Source: an unicellular cyanobacterium SU3
GTDB taxonomy: Bacteria > Cyanobacteriota > Cyanobacteriia > Cyanobacteriales > Microcystaceae
DNA: 64,000 bases
Direction: 5' to 3'
Assembly: GCA_002172675.1 (NCBI GenBank)
Contig: NETF01000203.1
Span: forward strand, 49,139 to 113,138
The notes under the pieces were generated by a model. That model did not search any database. It had not been told where the DNA came from and was given only the letters and a program-made list of their open reading frames with translations. The position numbers and the translations under genes were made by a program. Each line of letters begins with the position of its first letter. Positions within the stretch are counted from its first letter, which is position 1. Below, piece by piece: positions 51,632-60,000 of the stretch.

Positions 51632-52002
51632 AAATTGAGCAAGAGCAATTATTAGAAAAAGCCAGAGAAAGTTTACAAGCTGCTGAAATCTTAGTAAAGA
51701 ATAATTTAGCAAACATTGCAGTAACTAGAGCTTATTACACTATGTTTTATGTGGCTGAAGCATATTTGTTAGGAGAAGAATTAGCTTTCTCAAGTCATTC
51801 GGCTGTAATATCAGCTTTTGGGAGAATATTTGCTAAAGAAAAACGCTTACCAGTAGAATATCATCGTTATTTAATTAATGCACAAGAAAAGCGAATAGAA
51901 GCTGACTACAATTTAACTCCCAATATCACTTTAGAACAAGCTAAAGTGATTACTAGCGAAGCAAAAGAGATGCTAAATTATGCCAAGAAAAATATAAAAT
52001 AA
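51628..52002 (+). CDS. hepT: HEPN-domain toxin
   Basis: 124 aa, all helical, with AEILVKNNLANIAVTRAYYTMFYVAEAYLL, the PF05168-type HEPN core given in outline. The RNase motif R-x(4-6)-H is normally RAYYxMFH; here it reads RAYYTMFY, so the His is Tyr, as far as I can align. This could mean loss of RNase activity or use of another His. The overlap with mntA marks a classic toxin-antitoxin operon. Confidence 0.8.
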   Translation: MKIEQEQLLEKARESLQAAEILVKNNLANIAVTRAYYTMFYVAEAYLLGEELAFSSHSAVISAFGRIFAKEKRLPVEYHRYLINAQEKRIEADYNLTPNITLEQAKVITSEAKEMLNYAKKNIK

Positions 52003-52047
52003 AGTATTTTATGGTAAAATATAAGAAAGCTTTTCGACAATTAAATT

Positions 52048-52251
52048 ATGAAAAACCGTAAGTTTTCTAATATTGAGTTTCAGGTAAACAGTACGATTAA
52101 GTCTTCCTGTTCTTTTCAAGAACTTCAAAAACTTAATAGTGAAATGGTAGATTTTTTTAAAGGAAGGGTTTTAACTGAGTTGATAATAACTGGAGAAATT
52201 AGCCAAGACTCAACTCGGTCTTTTTATCAAGAAATTTTAGCTAAAAATTAG
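52048..52251 (+). CDS. hypothetical 67-aa protein
   Basis: Small protein (KNRKFSNIEFQVNST, FQELQKLNSEMVDFFKGRV). No family. It lies 45 bp after the HEPN gene and 31 bp before the ATPase gene. It may be co-transcribed with either, and a role as ATPase partner is possible. Confidence 0.45.
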   Translation: MKNRKFSNIEFQVNSTIKSSCSFQELQKLNSEMVDFFKGRVLTELIITGEISQDSTRSFYQEILAKN

Positions 52252-52258
52252 TCCCCAT

Positions 52259-52285
52259 TTAAAATCATTTAGGTAAGTAGAAATG
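52259..52285. repeat. 27-bp direct repeat, copy 1
   Basis: The repeat begins TTAAAATCATTTAGG and ends AAATG, the start codon of the ATPase gene. An identical copy lies at 53764-53790, overlapping that gene's stop codon. It includes the ribosome-binding region. Confidence 0.85.
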
Positions 52286-53767
52286 AGTTCAAAAGTAGAA
52301 GTAAAAATTACGCATTTAATACGTAATATAATTATCTCAGACTCCGAGTTAAGTTTTGAATCTGAAAAACTTGATAATATATGTGAAACATTAGCTAATA
52401 TTTTGAACGAATTTGATAATTATGTTTTTCAAGCAGTACAAGAAAAACATAATTATCAGTCTGTTTTGCAAAAATTAGAAGCAGCAATACTAGCCTCAGC
52501 AGTAATTTTAGACAAATATGGTTGTAAATCTCAAAATGCTATAGAAGTTATTAAAAGTTCTTTTCAAGATTTACTATACAGTTTTGATGAGAGTATTGAT
52601 CCTACCTTTTTTGGTCGTCAGCAATTACTATCTACTCTTGAAAATGACCTTTCCAGATGCCAAGGAATTGCCTTATTAGGTATCAAAAAATCAGGTAAAA
52701 CATCTGTTTTACTTCAATTAAAGCTTTCGATGCAAAAGCATCCTATTATTTATATTGATCTTCAACCTTACGGGGGATCTTGTTATGGGACTAAACTATT
52801 TAATGAAATACTAAAACAACTTCAGAATTTACTAAATAAACAGAACTCTACTTATAATGGGGTTATGGAATTATTTGATATAAATGCTCCTGCAAAAGAG
52901 ATTAGCTCTCAATTTGTTGAAAAGTTTTGTCGATTATCTCAAATGTTAGAAGAAAACAACTATAATATTCCTGTTATTTGTCTCCTAGATGAAATTGAGA
53001 GCATATTTCCCACTGAAAAAGACTCAGTAGAAAAAGTAGAAGAATTTAATGCTTTTTTTGGTGCATTGCGTCAATTAAGCCAGTCTAAACATCAACTTTC
53101 CTTATTAGTTACTGGCGTATATCCTTATTTTAATCATCGTAATAACTGGACTCAACCGAATGTTCCTACAAATCCTGTTTTTCAGTTTTTTAAAGAGATT
53201 TATGTTCAACCTTTTAGTTTACAAGAAACTCGAATTATGTTAGCTGAAATGGGTCAATCAATGGGAATTAAATTTGAGCCAGCAATTTTAAATACAATTT
53301 ATCAAGAAAGTGGCGGTCATCCTTTCGTTGCTGGACAAATTGCTGTTCTTCTTGGTACAAAAGCAAAAACAAAAGATAATAATCCACTAAAATTAATTAC
53401 TTATTCATCGGCTGAACCCTACCTTAAACAAATTTTATATTATTCTGATAGTCTGAGAAATTATTTTCAACAAGATATTTGGGAGGACTTAAAAAAGCGA
53501 AATTTCAATATAGCTATGACTATTTTAAGTTTATTAGCTTATAATGATTTTTTAACTGAATTGAGGATAGAAGAAGCTTTACTAACTCAATTTAATGGGG
53601 AATCTTCTACAAGTGATTGTGAATCAGCTTTACTATGGTTAGAGAATGCAGGATTGATCAAGCAACATCAATCTGAGCAGGAAATAACCTACAGTGTACA
53701 AATTCAATTATTATCAAAGTGGATACGGCTTTTTGATAAGGGAATTTGCTCAGTAGTTGCCAATTAA
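52283..53767 (+). CDS. AAA-type/STAND-like ATPase with N-terminal helical module
   Basis: 494 aa. Residues 1-105 are a helical module like that at the start of the kinase at 42142 (LANILNEFDNYVFQ, LEAAILASAVILDKYG). The ATPase has GRQQLLSTLE, Walker A GIKKSGKTSV (about 133-142), Walker B VICLLDEIES (about 232-241), and a sensor-like LLVTGVYPYF. A winged-helix-like C-terminus closes it. This resembles AAA/Orc1-like and STAND ATPases in cyanobacterial conflict or signalling loci. Both ends are flanked by a 27-bp direct repeat, implying the gene moved or was duplicated as a unit. Confidence 0.82.
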   Translation: MSSKVEVKITHLIRNIIISDSELSFESEKLDNICETLANILNEFDNYVFQAVQEKHNYQSVLQKLEAAILASAVILDKYGCKSQNAIEVIKSSFQDLLYSFDESIDPTFFGRQQLLSTLENDLSRCQGIALLGIKKSGKTSVLLQLKLSMQKHPIIYIDLQPYGGSCYGTKLFNEILKQLQNLLNKQNSTYNGVMELFDINAPAKEISSQFVEKFCRLSQMLEENNYNIPVICLLDEIESIFPTEKDSVEKVEEFNAFFGALRQLSQSKHQLSLLVTGVYPYFNHRNNWTQPNVPTNPVFQFFKEIYVQPFSLQETRIMLAEMGQSMGIKFEPAILNTIYQESGGHPFVAGQIAVLLGTKAKTKDNNPLKLITYSSAEPYLKQILYYSDSLRNYFQQDIWEDLKKRNFNIAMTILSLLAYNDFLTELRIEEALLTQFNGESSTSDCESALLWLENAGLIKQHQSEQEITYSVQIQLLSKWIRLFDKGICSVVAN

Positions 53768-53790
53768 AATCATTTAGGTAAGTAGAAATG
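53764..53790. repeat. 27-bp direct repeat, copy 2
   Basis: Identical to 52259-52285. Its ATG (53788) opens only a 10-codon frame before a stop, so it looks like a leftover translation start. Confidence 0.85.
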
Positions 53791-53838
53791 TGGAAGATTA
53801 ATTATGAAGTTAACGTTATTTAGGATCAAAAAAATATT

Positions 53839-54990
53839 ATGATTGACTATTTAACAAACAAAATTTTTCAAATTAAACCAACTCATTTAATTTTGCTAGG
53901 ATTCTTTTTTCTGATAAATATTGCTTGTAGCTCTCGTTCATCATCGCAATGTTTGGAATCCCTTCCAGGTGATAGTAAATCTTTTGGTTATTCTTTGGCT
54001 ATTAACGATAGCTACATGGCAGTTGGAGACTTTGAAGCTAATCGTGTGATTATCTATGTTCGCAATAAATCAGGTAGATGGATAAGAACAAGGGAAATTT
54101 TACCCCCCTCTGGTTCAGATGCTGATTTAGTGGGCCAAGGGTTTGGTTATGATCTTTCTTTGGACAAATCAACTTTAATTATTGGTGCTTATGCTGAAAA
54201 ATATGAGGCAGATAACAACGTAGGTTTTCAAGATACCAATCAAAGTGGGGTATTTTTTTCTAGCGGAGTGTACAAGGTTTCACTTGATGAAAATGCAGAT
54301 GTCAAACGTGTTGACGACCTTGATGAAGGTGAAATTGCAGGCTTTTCAGTGTCTGTTGAGGGCGAAAAAATCGTTTTCGGCACTAGGCGAGAGGAAGAAC
54401 CAGGAAGATGGATTGGCAAGGTCAAATTGCTTGAAAATGATCATATTTTAACCATTTTGCCCCCCACAAATCAGGCAACGCCGAGTTTTGGAGTTGATAT
54501 CGATCTTAAAAATAATCGACTCCTTGTCGGCTCCCCATTTGATGATATAGGAGCTGCTTGGTTATTTGACTTAGAAAAACCAGAAAATAAGCCAGAAAGA
54601 TTGGCAATTCCTAACGTTCATATTGGAGGTAGCGTTGCTCTTTCAGATAAATTTGCTGTAGTTGGAACACCAGGAGGAAGAACTTATGGAATAGAAGTGA
54701 AAACCCTAGTCAAATCTTTGCACAATGACTCAACAGCAATCATTGATGCAGTAGGAAGTCTCTCTCTAGATGGTCAATATCTAGCAATTATGCGCCCTCA
54801 ATCACCAGATATGGAGCAACAAGCACTTCTAAAAATATTTGAACTTAGCGATGTCACTATACCGCGCCTAATAAAAGAGCGTGGAAAACTCAACCAAGCT
54901 TTTATTCAAAACAGCCTTGTGACGACTGTTGAACAAACCCCTTCTGGGGTAAAGCTATGTATAGAAAAATATAATTTGAAAAATAATTGA
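53839..54990 (+). CDS. lipoprotein with FG-GAP-like beta-propeller repeats
   Basis: 383 aa. A signal segment (about 15-30) ends in a lipobox, LINIAC, so the mature protein should be a lipoprotein. Repeated blocks follow: SFGYSLAINDSYMAVGDFEAN, GFGYDLSLDKSTLIIGAYAE, SFGVDIDLKNNRLLVGSPF and VALSDKFAVVGTPGG, the FG-GAP/propeller pattern. Typically a surface adhesion or sensing protein. It follows the ATPase gene's repeat by 50 bp and converges with a small HTH gene at its 3' end. Confidence 0.75.
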   Translation: MIDYLTNKIFQIKPTHLILLGFFFLINIACSSRSSSQCLESLPGDSKSFGYSLAINDSYMAVGDFEANRVIIYVRNKSGRWIRTREILPPSGSDADLVGQGFGYDLSLDKSTLIIGAYAEKYEADNNVGFQDTNQSGVFFSSGVYKVSLDENADVKRVDDLDEGEIAGFSVSVEGEKIVFGTRREEEPGRWIGKVKLLENDHILTILPPTNQATPSFGVDIDLKNNRLLVGSPFDDIGAAWLFDLEKPENKPERLAIPNVHIGGSVALSDKFAVVGTPGGRTYGIEVKTLVKSLHNDSTAIIDAVGSLSLDGQYLAIMRPQSPDMEQQALLKIFELSDVTIPRLIKERGKLNQAFIQNSLVTTVEQTPSGVKLCIEKYNLKNN

Positions 54991-55019
54991 ATGAAAAAAA
55001 AAATAGAACAAACTATTAG

Positions 55020-55301
55020 TCAATCAGTAATCTTTTTTTCTATTATTTCCAAGCGTTGATCTATTTGCTTGAAATACGAGTATTCTGCGAAAGAACATTC
55101 ACTTAAATAGTTGATTAGCTCTTTTAAGTCTGGATTATTGTAGATCCACGACTGAGAAACACCAGCTTTTTCTATTACTTTGCTTAGACTAAGAGACTGT
55201 TCTTCTTGAAGCAATTCGAGAATTGCTTTGATTACTTTGTCTATGGTTTGTTTTCTTTTAGTAGCCGCTATTTTCTGACAATGCTCTATTTTTTTGCTCA
55301 T
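55020..55301 (-). CDS. TnpC/DUF6262-like small HTH protein, copy 1
   Basis: 93 aa with HCQKIAATKRKQTIDKVIKAI, SLSKVIEKAGVSQSWIYNNPDLKELI. The pattern AGVSxSxxYxxPxL is that of TnpC/DUF6262 proteins, transposition regulators in Tn554-type elements. A paralog (57961-58266) lies on the other side of the metalloprotease gene in the same orientation. No transposase is near, so it is a solitary regulator. Confidence 0.65.
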   Translation of the reverse strand: MSKKIEHCQKIAATKRKQTIDKVIKAILELLQEEQSLSLSKVIEKAGVSQSWIYNNPDLKELINYLSECSFAEYSYFKQIDQRLEIIEKKITD

Positions 55302-55486
55302 TTTTATTTGACTCTAAATCTTTAGATTGTTTTTATATTCTTGCTGTCTAGCTTAACACAAATAGACTAGGTTGTGGAAGTTTTTTCTAAAACATTTTTT
55401 TAAAAAATAGACCGTAAAAAGCCTTAAAGTTTTGGATTAACTTTGTTATTTTAATTAAAAAGTTTTTCCTAAATAAAAATACAAAA

Positions 55487-57964
55487 ATGCTAAAAAATCA
55501 CTCTTTTTTAGATACTTCTTGTGAATGTGCCTGTCCTTCTTGTGCAATGGAATCGGAATTTGATAATACTTTAGCAGGAACTGTAGGAGATGCAGGAAGT
55601 ACAACAAGTTCTTCTAATTCTGAACCCACATCTCCACCTATCAAGGCTGTTTTATCAGGTTATCAATGGAACGTTATTCCGGGTGGAATTATTACCTATA
55701 GTTTCTATGAAGATGACGATTTTTCTAACTCCTATTACGGCTCAGAATCAGGAGTAAAAGAAGTTAGTAACGCCGTTAAAAACAGTTATAGAGAGATTTT
55801 TACTTGGTTAGAAAATGTTATTGATGTTGATTTTGTTGAAATTGATGAAATTAATAAAAATACTTATGGCGACATCCGTATTCAAGATTCTAACAATCCC
55901 AGTTATGCCTATGCTTATTATCCCACCAGTCCCTATTCAAAAGTGGCAGGAGATGTTCATTTAAACTCCAATTATGATCGCTTGGGAGATACCAATGGTT
56001 TCCAACACGATCCTGGAAAACATGGTTACAAGGCTTTAGTACATGAACTAGGCCATGCACTAGGATTATCTCATACTCATAGTGGAACTATTTTAGCCAA
56101 GAAATTAGATAATACAGATAACTCAGTAATGACTTATAACTTTACTGGGAAGTCTGCAGCTACTTTTATGCCTCTCGATATTGCAGCCCTACAACACTTA
56201 TATGGGGCTAAAAGTCACAATGTTGGAGATACCACCTATGTGTTTAGAAATTCTATCGATCAAGTTAGGGTTGATGGGGTTTCTCTTGTAGAAACTTCTA
56301 ATCGCACCAAACAAACTTTGTGGGACTCTGGTGGGGTTGATACCTTAGACTTTCGCCGTTTAAATCCTCAAAGTAGTGGATTTCATTTCGATTTAAGAGG
56401 AGGTGGACTTCTCAGTAAGACCTTTAGCAATGTAACGAATTATTCTACTGCAATAGCTTACGATTTTGAGGTAGAAAATGTGATCAACTCTAGTAGTGAT
56501 GACAAGATTTATCTCAATGGTGTTGTTAATGAGATTAGGGGTTATGATACTAATCGCGTCACTGGAAACGATAAAATCTATTATGGAAGCAATGAAGACA
56601 CCCTCAAATTAGATTATACTTCAAATGAAGTAACCACCAGCCAAAATGGTCAAAACTTGATTATCAATTTAGGTAGTAATGGTTCTGTTGAGTTAATGGA
56701 TTATTACGCTGATACGAGTAATCAAATCCAAATTCTTTACAGTGATATAGAACCAACTGCTGATCCCAATACCGACCCTGATAGTGATCCAGATCCCGTA
56801 ACTAACAATCAGATCATTGCTCAAATGGGTCAAATTAAGGATTTAGATCATAACAATCAAACGATACGTCTTGATCACAACTTCATCAACCCTGTTATCT
56901 TTGCCGGGCCTTTATCTTACAATGGGACTGATCCCTCCACTGTCAGAATTACTGATATTCAAGATGATCGCTTCTCAGCCAACGTAACTGAAACTACTTT
57001 AATTAATCAAAATACCCACGGTGGTGGCCACACCACAGAAACCTTTAGTTTCTTAGTTCTTGAACAAGGGGTTTGGGAATTATCTGATGGCACTATTATC
57101 GAAGTGGGTACTGTCACCACCGATGCTACCACTCGCTCAGATTGGCACAATATTACTTTTAGTCATGATTTTACGGATACCCCCATTGTTTTAACACAAG
57201 TTCAAACGGATAATGATAGCACCTTCGTAAGAACTCGTCAAAATAAGACAACTAATCATGGATTTCAGGTTGCCTTAGAAGAGGAAGAAGCCTATCTTTA
57301 TACTGGCCATGGTTCAGAAACCATTGCATGGTTAGCCATTTCTCCAGGAATTGGAAACTGGGACGGAAACAGTTTTATTGCAGGAAATACTGGTGATCAA
57401 TTTACCCATGATTGGCGCACTCTTAATTTTGGAGCTAACTTCAATAGAATTCCTCAATTTTTAGGAAATATTGCTAGTTATGATGGGTCTGATTCTTCAG
57501 GATTAAGATATCAAAATCTTAGTAATGGAAAGGTGGACATTATGATTGAAGAAGACACCAGTAAAGATGATGAAACCAACCATACCACTGAAACTGTAAA
57601 TTTCTTGGCTTTTGACCACTTAGGAACTTTAACCGGATCAGCTAAGGCTGATGCTTTACTAGGACTAATGAAGCAGCAAGTGGGAACGGCAGGAGAAGAT
57701 AGCTTTGTGGTAGGAGATGCAACCGAATCCTTCTATGATTCCTACGGACAACAAGATTATCTCGAAATCTCTGGGTTTGATGCTTCAATTGATATTATTC
57801 AATTACACGGAACTGCTAATGATTACGCTATCGGTGCGTCTCCTGATAGAAGTAATGATCAAGGTATCTTCCTTAAAGTTGCTGGTATGCAAGACGAATT
57901 AGTGGCGATCGTCAAAGATAGTAATAATTTGGATTTGAATAGTAACAATTTTGTCTTTGCTTAA
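55487..57964 (+). CDS. M10-type zinc metalloprotease with C-terminal lectin-like repeats
   Basis: 825 aa. The zinc motif HELGHALGLSH (about residues 186-196) and the Met-turn SVMTYNF mark a matrixin/serralysin (M10) peptidase. The N-terminus has no signal peptide but a Cys cluster (SCECACPSC), which might act as a cysteine switch. A PG-like beta region follows, then an Asp-Pro linker (about 425-440) and about three repeats with H-type-lectin or coagulation-factor-like pattern (TFSFLVLEQGVWEL, TIAWLAISPGIGNW, TVNFLAFDHLG). Secretion is probably by type I. It is flanked by two TnpC-like genes. Confidence 0.88.
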   Translation: MLKNHSFLDTSCECACPSCAMESEFDNTLAGTVGDAGSTTSSSNSEPTSPPIKAVLSGYQWNVIPGGIITYSFYEDDDFSNSYYGSESGVKEVSNAVKNSYREIFTWLENVIDVDFVEIDEINKNTYGDIRIQDSNNPSYAYAYYPTSPYSKVAGDVHLNSNYDRLGDTNGFQHDPGKHGYKALVHELGHALGLSHTHSGTILAKKLDNTDNSVMTYNFTGKSAATFMPLDIAALQHLYGAKSHNVGDTTYVFRNSIDQVRVDGVSLVETSNRTKQTLWDSGGVDTLDFRRLNPQSSGFHFDLRGGGLLSKTFSNVTNYSTAIAYDFEVENVINSSSDDKIYLNGVVNEIRGYDTNRVTGNDKIYYGSNEDTLKLDYTSNEVTTSQNGQNLIINLGSNGSVELMDYYADTSNQIQILYSDIEPTADPNTDPDSDPDPVTNNQIIAQMGQIKDLDHNNQTIRLDHNFINPVIFAGPLSYNGTDPSTVRITDIQDDRFSANVTETTLINQNTHGGGHTTETFSFLVLEQGVWELSDGTIIEVGTVTTDATTRSDWHNITFSHDFTDTPIVLTQVQTDNDSTFVRTRQNKTTNHGFQVALEEEEAYLYTGHGSETIAWLAISPGIGNWDGNSFIAGNTGDQFTHDWRTLNFGANFNRIPQFLGNIASYDGSDSSGLRYQNLSNGKVDIMIEEDTSKDDETNHTTETVNFLAFDHLGTLTGSAKADALLGLMKQQVGTAGEDSFVVGDATESFYDSYGQQDYLEISGFDASIDIIQLHGTANDYAIGASPDRSNDQGIFLKVAGMQDELVAIVKDSNNLDLNSNNFVFA

Positions 57965-58266
57965 CTATTTTTGAGATTTCGGATTTCACTTTCAAGTCTT
58001 TTCATCCGAGTTTCAATAGTCAATAAATAATTAGCTTTGTTAACAGATTCAACATTCAAAACCTCAATTAAGTTTTTGAGGTTTGAATTTTCTTTTTTAT
58101 AAAACCAAGATGTAGAAATTCCTGATTTTTCTCCTATTGAATTTAGGGTAAGAGGTTTTTCTTCTTTTAATAGTTCTAAGATAGCCGTTAAAACTTTATC
58201 AAAAGTTTTTTCTTTTTTTTCAGTTGCTATTTTTTGGCAATGTTCTATTTGTTTCTTGCTTCTCAT
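57961..58266 (-). CDS. TnpC/DUF6262-like small HTH protein, copy 2
   Basis: 101 aa, clearly homologous to the 93-aa protein at 55020 (IEHCQKIATEKKEKTFDKVL, AILELLKEEKPLTLNSIGE, SGISTSWFYKKENSNLKNLI). It converges on the metalloprotease gene with a 4-bp stop overlap. The two copies bracket that gene in the same orientation, as if duplicated around it. Confidence 0.65.
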   Translation of the reverse strand: MRSKKQIEHCQKIATEKKEKTFDKVLTAILELLKEEKPLTLNSIGEKSGISTSWFYKKENSNLKNLIEVLNVESVNKANYLLTIETRMKRLESEIRNLKNS

Positions 58267-58441
58267 ATTATTAATTTTTTAAATTATTAAGCTTTAGACT
58301 TTTTTAACAATTCTTACTTTTAAGATAGCATATTTAGTTTAGGTTGTAGAAAATTTTATAAACCATTTACTAGCTTAAAAAGGGATTTTCAAACTCGATT
58401 AATTAGTTTAAATTTAGTTGAGTTCTTAATTTTATAGAATA

Positions 58442-59296
58442 ATGTTTGAAAATCATCCTGACTTGAAAATAACCGATGCTTCATCTTTCTTTGAGCTACA
58501 AGCTGGTACAGCACAAACGATACTCGTCGAAGTAACTAATTTTGGACTTGAGACTAGATTACCTTATTTGTTAGTAGAAGGAAAACAAATTAACAACACT
58601 ACTGTAGATACTTTAATTGATATAGATCCTTTACCTAATTCAATTGATTTTTCTCTTGATACAGGAGAATCAGAATTGGTTCAGCTTGAAATTCAGCATT
58701 ATAATGTTGTTTACGAAACTAATGGAGTTGCCTCTTTAAAACTTACTGTTGATCCCAGAAATAAAGTTAGAGAAGGACATGAAACATTACGGAAATCGAA
58801 TCCTCTAAGCCATGATCCTTTGCAGGAAATTCAGAGAACAATATCGATAAAAGATAATTTTATCAATACTGATTACGAGATCAAAAACCTGATAGCATCG
58901 AACTATCATTATCTCAAAACTGAATTTGATATTAAAGTCGATAAAGCAGTCGATCCACTCACTGGTCAACTTGATGCAACCATCACGAATCAAGTCTTAG
59001 ATTTACACAGAGAGAACCGACTTGGGGGTATCTCAGATAATTTCGACGAATATCGTTATATCGCTTCTTATGGTGATTTGATTCAAGCTTTTGGCTATGA
59101 TGGTGAAGCTACTTTAGATCATTATCTTATGATGGGAGCAACCGAAGGCAGGGATCAACACCGATTTAACGCAGCCCAATATTTAGAAAATTACGGGGAT
59201 ATTCGAGATGCCTACGGCTTAAATCCTGATTTAGCAACAAAACATTATATTTCCAGTGGCTTTGCAGAAGGACGTACTTATCAAGATATTTCCTAA
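58442..59296 (+). CDS. CARDB-like secreted protein with C-terminal EGR repeats
   Basis: 284 aa. The N-terminal ~100 aa look like a CARDB/Ig-type beta domain (QTILVEVTNFGLETRLPYLLVEG). The C-terminus has two copies of a ~38-residue repeat: YIASYGDLIQAFGYDGEATL with HYLMMGATEGR, and YLENYGDIRDAYG with HYISSGFAEGR. This repeat is frequent in cyanobacterial secreted proteins, often C-terminal of type I substrates. No signal peptide. It lies after the metalloprotease locus and may share its export route. A hairpin follows the stop. Confidence 0.65.
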   Translation: MFENHPDLKITDASSFFELQAGTAQTILVEVTNFGLETRLPYLLVEGKQINNTTVDTLIDIDPLPNSIDFSLDTGESELVQLEIQHYNVVYETNGVASLKLTVDPRNKVREGHETLRKSNPLSHDPLQEIQRTISIKDNFINTDYEIKNLIASNYHYLKTEFDIKVDKAVDPLTGQLDATITNQVLDLHRENRLGGISDNFDEYRYIASYGDLIQAFGYDGEATLDHYLMMGATEGRDQHRFNAAQYLENYGDIRDAYGLNPDLATKHYISSGFAEGRTYQDIS

Positions 59297-59340
59297 CTTT
59301 TTCCACACCTTAATAGCTAAATTAGGGGGTGGAAAAAGTT
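59295..59340. terminator. long hairpin after the CARDB-like gene
   Basis: AACTTTTTCCAC (59295-59306) pairs with GTGGAAAAAGTT (59329-59340), a 12-bp stem. The T-rich arm makes it usable as a terminator. Confidence 0.65.
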
Positions 59341-59438
59341 ATATCAATTATAATAAATATAGTGATTTTACTAACTAATAAAAGCGAAAATGATCTCAAA
59401 TATTATCAAAGTCGATATAAAACTCTATGCTACTAAGC

Positions 59439-59457
59439 TTATTTATGCTAAAATAAA
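59439..59457 (+). promoter_or_regulatory. candidate extended -10 promoter, copy of 19-bp motif
   Basis: TTATTTATGCTAAAATAAA is identical to 63412-63430. TG-C-TAAAAT fits an extended -10. It lies 31 bp before the ATG at 59488. Confidence 0.6.
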
Positions 59458-59487
59458 ATTAAGTTTTTTTTAAAAAATATTGAAATA

Positions 59488-59676
59488 ATGAATAAAAATT
59501 CTGCATTGACTACCTATGAAAATGTTTCCGAATTAACGGTTTATAAAGAAAAACCTCAAATAACTATTCAAAAACTAATAGAAATATTTGTTTACGAAGA
59601 ACAAATACCAGAAAATCTCCAATCTTATTTGAGTCAATATTTTTATCATATGCAAGCAAGAAATGATCAGCTTTAG
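59488..59676 (+). CDS. hypothetical 62-aa protein
   Basis: 62 aa, soluble (TVYKEKPQITIQKLIEIFVYEEQIPENLQ). Preceded by a good promoter-like motif. No family. The next frame starts just after it. It may be a small regulator or antitoxin-like protein; nothing decides this. Confidence 0.45.
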   Translation: MNKNSALTTYENVSELTVYKEKPQITIQKLIEIFVYEEQIPENLQSYLSQYFYHMQARNDQL

Positions 59677-59713
59677 ATTAATGTTAAATACCTATAAATT
59701 TCAAATTAAAATG

Positions 59714-59995
59714 ATGACAATTACTCAACAAAATACTTCTTTAACTATTCAACAGATTTATCAAAATTTGCCTAATACTTCTTGGTCTTTGATAGAAAGT
59801 TTGAGGAATAATAATACTCGGTATTTAGAAAACAACTTCAGGTATAAAATTGGAAAAAAGAACTTAAGAAATTGTCTCTATTTTTTCAAGAATTTACCAC
59901 TAATTAATGAAGCTTCTGATGAAGCAGTCGAGGATTATGAATTTCTCATCGATTTAGCAACTTTAAAAGCTCTTGATATTGTTACAGATATTTAG
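59714..59995 (+). CDS. hypothetical 93-aa protein
   Basis: 93 aa from the ATG at 59714 (MTITQQNTSLTI); the frame extends to 59663, but that part overlaps the previous gene. Helical, acidic C-terminus (EASDEAVEDYEFLIDLATLKAL). No family. It lies 37 bp after the 62-aa gene and right before the TnpB element. Confidence 0.45.
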   Translation: MTITQQNTSLTIQQIYQNLPNTSWSLIESLRNNNTRYLENNFRYKIGKKNLRNCLYFFKNLPLINEASDEAVEDYEFLIDLATLKALDIVTDI

Positions 59996-60000
59996 TTTTT

